Origin: Thermalbibacter longus | Lineage (GTDB): Bacteria > Chloroflexota > Chloroflexia > Thermomicrobiales > Thermomicrobiaceae | DNA length: 64,000 nt | Assembly (NCBI RefSeq): GCF_023806485.1 | Contig: NZ_JAMSLR010000001.1 | Location: 531,835 to 595,834, forward strand | Reading direction: 5' to 3' | In this document: positions 60,701-64,000 of the stretch, one piece after another | How positions within the stretch are numbered: position 1 is the stretch's first letter | Layout: each line of letters starts with the position of its first letter | Notes under the pieces: generated by a model | Databases searched by the model: none | Seen by the model: the letters and a program-made list of their open reading frames with translations, nothing else | Told to the model about the DNA's origin: nothing | Position numbers and translations under genes: made by a program

Positions 60701-61328
60701 CCGAGCGGATGTCGAGCCCATCGGGTTTCACAGGATCGTCGGTCTGGTGATACGTGAGGGGCAAGCCTTGAGCGGGGGCGGCAGCAGGGAAGCAGGCGCG
60801 ATCCCGCCTGAGGCATTGTGGATGCCGTCTCGGTCCTCAGGCCACGAGGCGGAGTGCGGCGGAAGTAGCGGGTCGCTGCGAGGCCGTAGAGTACGGGGCT
60901 GGCGTGACTGTGGCTGTTCCGGTCGAGAAATGCGGTGCACAGGGTGTGTAAGGAAACTGGGGAGATGGGCGTCCTGAAGACGCCGCGTGCACCGGCTTTC
61001 CAATGGCCTGATGGGCAGAGCCGCACTCCGTCGTCGACCTCCCCACTGAGGCACCGCACGCCGGGGAGGCTTGCCACGCGTTCTGTGCCGGGCGTGGCGT
61101 GGGCGGACGCGACCGGCCGCGTGCACCGCTGGCTCGACAGAGGACTCCTGACTCTCGGCTCACGAGTGTTTGCTTCCGCATCGGTTCAATGACCGGGAGG
61201 CGACTGCGGCGCCGGCGTCGTGTCAGGTGGACTGTCAGCCGGCAGTCTCTATCAGAGGGGGAACCGGGCGAGACGTCGTCGTACCCGGAGACCGAGCGCG
61301 CTACATCCGCAGACGCCGAAGGAGTGGT
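60701..61328. other. Long intergenic region without recognisable genes
   Basis: Several frames stay open on the minus strand (for example 60613-61077), but their composition is Arg/Pro/Ser-rich and no motif or ribosome site supports them. No tRNA, terminator or repeat was found by eye. It may be remnant DNA. Confidence 0.4.
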
Positions 61329-61643
61329 CTACGCGGCGGAGCGCTCGCGATAGCGCGATCTGCTCTGCCGCAAATCTTTGAGGATCCGCGGGTTGTGGTA
61401 AACGGTCACCACGCACCCATCCTCGACCACCACGACTATGCCCTGCAGGCGCTCTACCATGGCCCCGAGCCGGGCCGCTTCTCGCCGCGCCTCACGGCGG
61501 CCGAAAAAGTAGTAGAGCGCGTCTCGGGCGTAGCACCGCCGGCCGTACGTGATCACCAGACTGACGTCCTGTTCCGGTATCCCGCGCTGTCGAGCGCGAA
61601 CGCGCGCGTGCGCGGTCAGTACAGGGAGTCGATCGGTGAGTAT
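61329..61643 (-). CDS. Small DUF4258-like protein, apparent AUA start
   Basis: About 104 residues: LTDRLPVLTAHARVRARQRG, IPEQDVSLVITYGRRCYARD, ALYYFFGRREARR, GIVVVVEDGCVVTVYHNPRI. The ARxRxxQRGI..xDV start and ExGxxVTVYH..I end match small DUF4258-type, toxin-like proteins. No ATG, GTG or TTG lies in frame before GTG 61556, which would remove the conserved ARQRGIPEQDV segment. A perfect AAGGAGG (complement of 61650-61656) sits 6 bases before an ATA codon at 61643, and a consensus promoter lies 75-100 bases upstream. So initiation at AUA, or an ATG to ATA change, is likely. Confidence 0.6.
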   Translation of the reverse strand: MLTDRLPVLTAHARVRARQRGIPEQDVSLVITYGRRCYARDALYYFFGRREARREAARLGAMVERLQGIVVVVEDGCVVTVYHNPRILKDLRQSRSRYRERSAA

Positions 61644-61723
61644 GGCTCGCCTCCTTGTCTGACAGAGTCGCTAAACGCGCGCCCGGCGCCAGATACGGAG
61701 ACTCGCCTCGCCCGGTACTCGGC

Positions 61724-61752
61724 ATCCTACCTGATTCCAGGCTTCCTGTCAA
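61724..61752 (-). promoter_or_regulatory. Vegetative promoter for the small DUF4258-like gene
   Basis: On the minus strand TTGACA (complement of 61747-61752) and TAGGAT (complement of 61724-61729) are 17 bases apart, followed about 70 bases later by AAGGAGG and the ATA start. The rest of 61753-61910 shows nothing recognisable. Confidence 0.65.
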
Positions 61753-61910
61753 GGATCTTCGGTTCCGGGCTGCCGTTCGCCTGTTCCCGCCTGGCTATGC
61801 GGCCTCAGCCGCGGTGAGGCCGCTCTGGTTAGTATGCCGAGGTAGCGAGCCTCGTGGACAGCAGCGCGCCCGCGACGCTGCGACTCGCGGTAGCCGGCTG
61901 CGGTCTCAGC

Positions 61911-61940
61911 TTGACGACCGGTGTCCGCGTGCCGTATACT
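61911..61940 (+). promoter_or_regulatory. Promoter of tRNA-Ala
   Basis: TTGACG (61911-61916) and TATACT (61935-61940) are separated by 18 bases and end 19 bases before the mature tRNA. Confidence 0.7.
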
Positions 61941-61959
61941 CTGACCCGGCCAAACGCGT

Positions 61960-62032
<73 letters not shown>

Positions 62033-62176
62033 CCCTGCGTTAGCCTTCTCGTCATCATCTACCCGGCTACGCGCGCACCTCGCGCGGGCAGCCGGAGGGT
62101 AGCGGATACGCCGGTTCGAGCCCGGGAGCTCACTGCATCGTGCGGGCGCGCTGGCCCCAGAAGAGGGAGGGAACCG

Positions 62177-62446
62177 ATGAAGACCCGCAACTTCCAGCTC
62201 ATCGGTCGCCGGGGAGACTATCCGCAGAGCCTCCTCTTCCGGGATCAGGAAGGCCGGTATTACCTTCGACCGGGCTGTGGCGCCCGGCTGGTGCGTATCA
62301 CGGCACGCGACGCCCGGGCGATCATGCGGCAGTACGACTATCGCGCGATCCTCGATGCCGGCTGGTACAGTTTCGATGAGGTAGCGGCCATCGACTGCTT
62401 CGTGCCGGTTCCACAGGACGCGATGGCCCTGACGCCGGAGGCTTGA
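62177..62446 (+). CDS. Hypothetical protein, 89 residues
   Basis: No family recognised. The protein is small and soluble: MKTRNFQLIGRRGDYPQSLL, FRDQEGRYYLRPGCGARLVR, YRAILDAGWYSFDEVAAIDC. ATG 62177 has AGAGGGAGGGAA upstream at good spacing, codon use is like that of its neighbours, and a strong terminator follows at 62479. Those three facts make it a real gene despite its size. It lies 144 bases after tRNA-Ala. Confidence 0.7.
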   Translation: MKTRNFQLIGRRGDYPQSLLFRDQEGRYYLRPGCGARLVRITARDARAIMRQYDYRAILDAGWYSFDEVAAIDCFVPVPQDAMALTPEA

Positions 62447-62478
62447 CCACGCTACAATGTGAATCAACAGGCGACCTC

Positions 62479-62519
62479 CACCGGCGCCGGTGGTGAAAGA
62501 TGCCACTGGCGCCGGTGTT
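62479..62519 (+). terminator. Long GC-rich terminator hairpin after the 62177 gene
   Basis: Bases 62479-62493 pair with 62503-62517 to give a 15-bp stem with one G.U pair and a 9-base loop (TGAAAGATG), followed by TTT. The left arm lies within a 16-base perfect palindrome, CCACCGGCGCCGGTGG (62478-62493). Confidence 0.7.
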
Positions 62520-62540
62520 TCGGGACTCGTAGAATCCGAC

Positions 62541-62566
62541 GTGGCCGGCCATCTCTGGCCGGCCAC
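62541..62566 (-). terminator. Terminator of ftsH
   Basis: GTGGCCGGCCA-tctc-TGGCCGGCCAC is a perfect 11-bp stem with a 4-base loop, about 30 bases after the ftsH stop on the minus strand. It may also stop plus-strand transcripts. Confidence 0.7.
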
Positions 62567-62596
62567 GCTTGTATCCGCTCGAGAAAGTGGCGTGGT

Positions 62597-64000
62597 TCAA
62601 GACGCCGGTTGCGGACGGATCTGCGGCGGCGGCGAGGGGCTGCTCGGCTGCTGCGGTGCCGGCGCCTCGCGGCTCCCCTGCCGCTGCTCGACCGAGATCA
62701 CGGCTGCCGGGCGAGTGAGCGGTGGGCCGACCAGTTCGGGACGCGGCCGCGGCTCATCGAACAGTGCCTCGATCTCGCTCCCGTCGATCGTCTCGCGCTC
62801 GACCAGCAGCATGGCGATCTTCTCCAGCTTGTCCAGATGCTGGAGCAGGATATCCTTGGCACGCTGGTAGGCCTCTTCGATGAGCTGGCGCACCTCCTGG
62901 TCGATCTCGTAGGCGATCTGGTCGCTGTAATTGCGCTGCTCGCTGATCTCCCGGCCCAGGAAAACCAGCTCTTCCTTCTTGCCGAAGGCCAGTGGCCCGA
63001 GCCGCTTGCTCATCCCGTACTCGGTAACCATCCGCCGCGCCAGGTTGGTCGCGCGCTCGATGTCGTTCGCCGCGCCGGTCGAGACCTCCTGGAACACCAG
63101 TTCCTCAGCCACGTGGCCTCCCATGAAGACGGCGAGCTGGGCCTCGAACTGCTTCTTCGTCCAGAAGAACCGGTCCTCCTCCGGCAGCACCCGGGTGTAC
63201 CCACCCATCATCCCTCGAGCGACGATCGACACCTTGTGCACCGGGTCAGCATGCGGCAACATCCGGGCAACCAGCGCGTGCCCGGCCTCGTGGTAGGCCG
63301 TCATCAGCTTCTCGCGCTCGCTGATGACCCGGCTCTTCCGCTCGGGACCCGCGACTACGCGGTCGATCGCTTCATAGAGCTCGCGCCGCCCGATCGTCTT
63401 CTTGTTGCGCCGGGCGGCCAGGATGGCGGCCTCGTTCACCAGGTTCTCCAGATCGGCACCCGAGAACCCAGGCGTCTGGCGTGCCAGTTCGTCCAGGCTG
63501 ACGTCGCTCTCCAGCGGCTTGCCCCGGGTATGCACCTTCAGGATCTGCAGCCGGCCATTCAGATCAGGCCGATCGAGCACGACCTGGCGGTCGAAGCGGC
63601 CGGGGCGAAGCAGAGCGGGGTCGAGCACGTCGGGCCGGTTGGTCGCGGCGATCACGATCACGTTTGTGGTGCTGTCGAAACCGTCCATCTCGACCAGGAT
63701 CTGGTTGAGCGTCTGCTCGCGCTCGTCGTGGCTGCCGCCCAGCCCGGCCCCGCGCTGGCGGCCTACCGCGTCGATCTCGTCGATAAAGACGATGCACGGG
63801 GCGTTGCGCTTCGCCTGGTCGAACAGGTCGCGCACCCGGCTGGCGCCGACGCCGACGAACATCTCGACGAACTCAGAGCCGCTGATGCTGAAGAAGGGCA
63901 CGCCGGCCTCGCCGGCCACTGCGCGCGAGAGGAGCGTCTTGCCGGTTCCGGGCGGGCCGACGAGCAGCACGCCCCGCGGGATTCGCGCGCCGAGCGAGGC
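62597..64000 (-). CDS. ftsH: ATP-dependent zinc metalloprotease FtsH, N-terminus off the right edge
   Basis: The 467 visible residues start just before the AAA+ Walker A ([20 protein letters not shown]) and include Walker [17 protein letters not shown], the second region of homology ([20 protein letters not shown]), the zinc motif HEAGH ([14 protein letters not shown]) and the third-ligand region [20 protein letters not shown]. The C-terminal tail is Pro/Gln-rich. The missing part is the membrane-anchored N-terminal segment. FtsH degrades damaged or short-lived membrane and cytosolic proteins. A strong hairpin follows the stop. Confidence 0.97.
   Translation of the reverse strand, partial: ASLGARIPRGVLLVGPPGTGKTLLSRAVAGEAGVPFFSISGSEFVEMFVGVGASRVRDLFDQAKRNAPCIVFIDEIDAVGRQRGAGLGGSHDEREQTLNQILVEMDGFDSTTNVIVIAATNRPDVLDPALLRPGRFDRQVVLDRPDLNGRLQILKVHTRGKPLESDVSLDELARQTPGFSGADLENLVNEAAILAARRNKKTIGRRELYEAIDRVVAGPERKSRVISEREKLMTAYHEAGHALVARMLPHADPVHKVSIVARGMMGGYTRVLPEEDRFFWTKKQFEAQLAVFMGGHVAEELVFQEVSTGAANDIERATNLARRMVTEYGMSKRLGPLAFGKKEELVFLGREISEQRNYSDQIAYEIDQEVRQLIEEAYQRAKDILLQHLDKLEKIAMLLVERETIDGSEIEALFDEPRPRPELVGPPLTRPAAVISVEQRQGSREAPAPQQPSSPSPPPQIRPQPAS

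Noticed and set aside
60613..61077. 154-residue minus-strand frame after the lipoprotein gene
   Set aside because: Overlaps the 3' end of the lipoprotein gene, has no ribosome site, and its Ser/Arg/Pro/Thr mix carries no motif.

Overview
The window is high-GC bacterial DNA, probably from the Thermomicrobia branch of Chloroflexota (a Thermomicrobium, Thermorudis or Sphaerobacter relative). The evidence is indirect: very high GC at third codon positions, many GTG starts, TPT-rich secreted proteins and lipoproteins, a Gram-positive/Chloroflexi-type LexA box, and the gene mix. No rRNA is present, so this placement is an inference.

Region 1 (1-5010) is a mercury-resistance locus. The start of merB is on the minus strand at the left edge. 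Facing away from it are a small membrane protein, a full-length MerA with an HMA domain, a CmtR-type ArsR repressor instead of MerR, a MerE-like transporter, a redoxin and a CcdA-type electron conduit. Region 2 (5011-17604) is mostly housekeeping on the minus strand: uvrB, a TPT-rich anchored protein, a GH18-like protein, aroQ, pepQ, efp, accB, xseA and xseB. An S51-like protein, an MFS exporter and a cupin lie between the mer locus and this run. Region 3 (17918-24427) is a seven-gene minus-strand operon: a complete branched-chain-type ABC importer (livK-H-M-G-F) followed by a luciferase-like oxidoreductase and a VOC protein. Region 4 (24428-29183) has a decayed gene, a ThiF/MoeB-like E1 enzyme coupled to a class V aminotransferase-fold protein that lacks both its Schiff-base lysine and its catalytic cysteine, a Nudix protein and a YbjQ protein. 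Region 5 (29443-35520) is a catabolic cluster of Rieske oxygenase, DAO-family oxidoreductase and orphan solute-binding protein, divergent from a PucR regulator, next to a wrecked nitrilase gene.

Region 6 (35824-about 51.7 kb) looks like an integrated defence island. A tRNA-Leu(CAA) is followed within 30 bases by the C-terminal stump of a tyrosine recombinase. Then come a DUF499 ATPase and its translationally coupled small partner, an Mrr_N-like winged-helix protein, a frameshifted unknown gene, a standalone domain and a RecB-like nuclease that carries the same domain, an AbrB/collapsed-PIN pair, a DUF1156 DNA methylase and a 1226-residue PLD/SNF2 helicase. The helicase-methylase-ATPase core matches the 'Hma' class of predicted antiphage systems. 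The extra nuclease and small-protein genes inside it are the least explained part of the window.

Region 7 (51759-58225) is an SOS mutasome cassette, imuA-imuB-dnaE2, under a promoter whose spacer holds a perfect LexA palindrome, followed by a HigBA-like toxin-antitoxin pair. Region 8 (58226-64000) has a lipoprotein with an HExxH motif behind a long structured leader, a small DUF4258-like gene that seems to start at AUA, a tRNA-Ala(CGC), a small unknown protein with a strong terminator, and the 3' part of ftsH running off the right edge.
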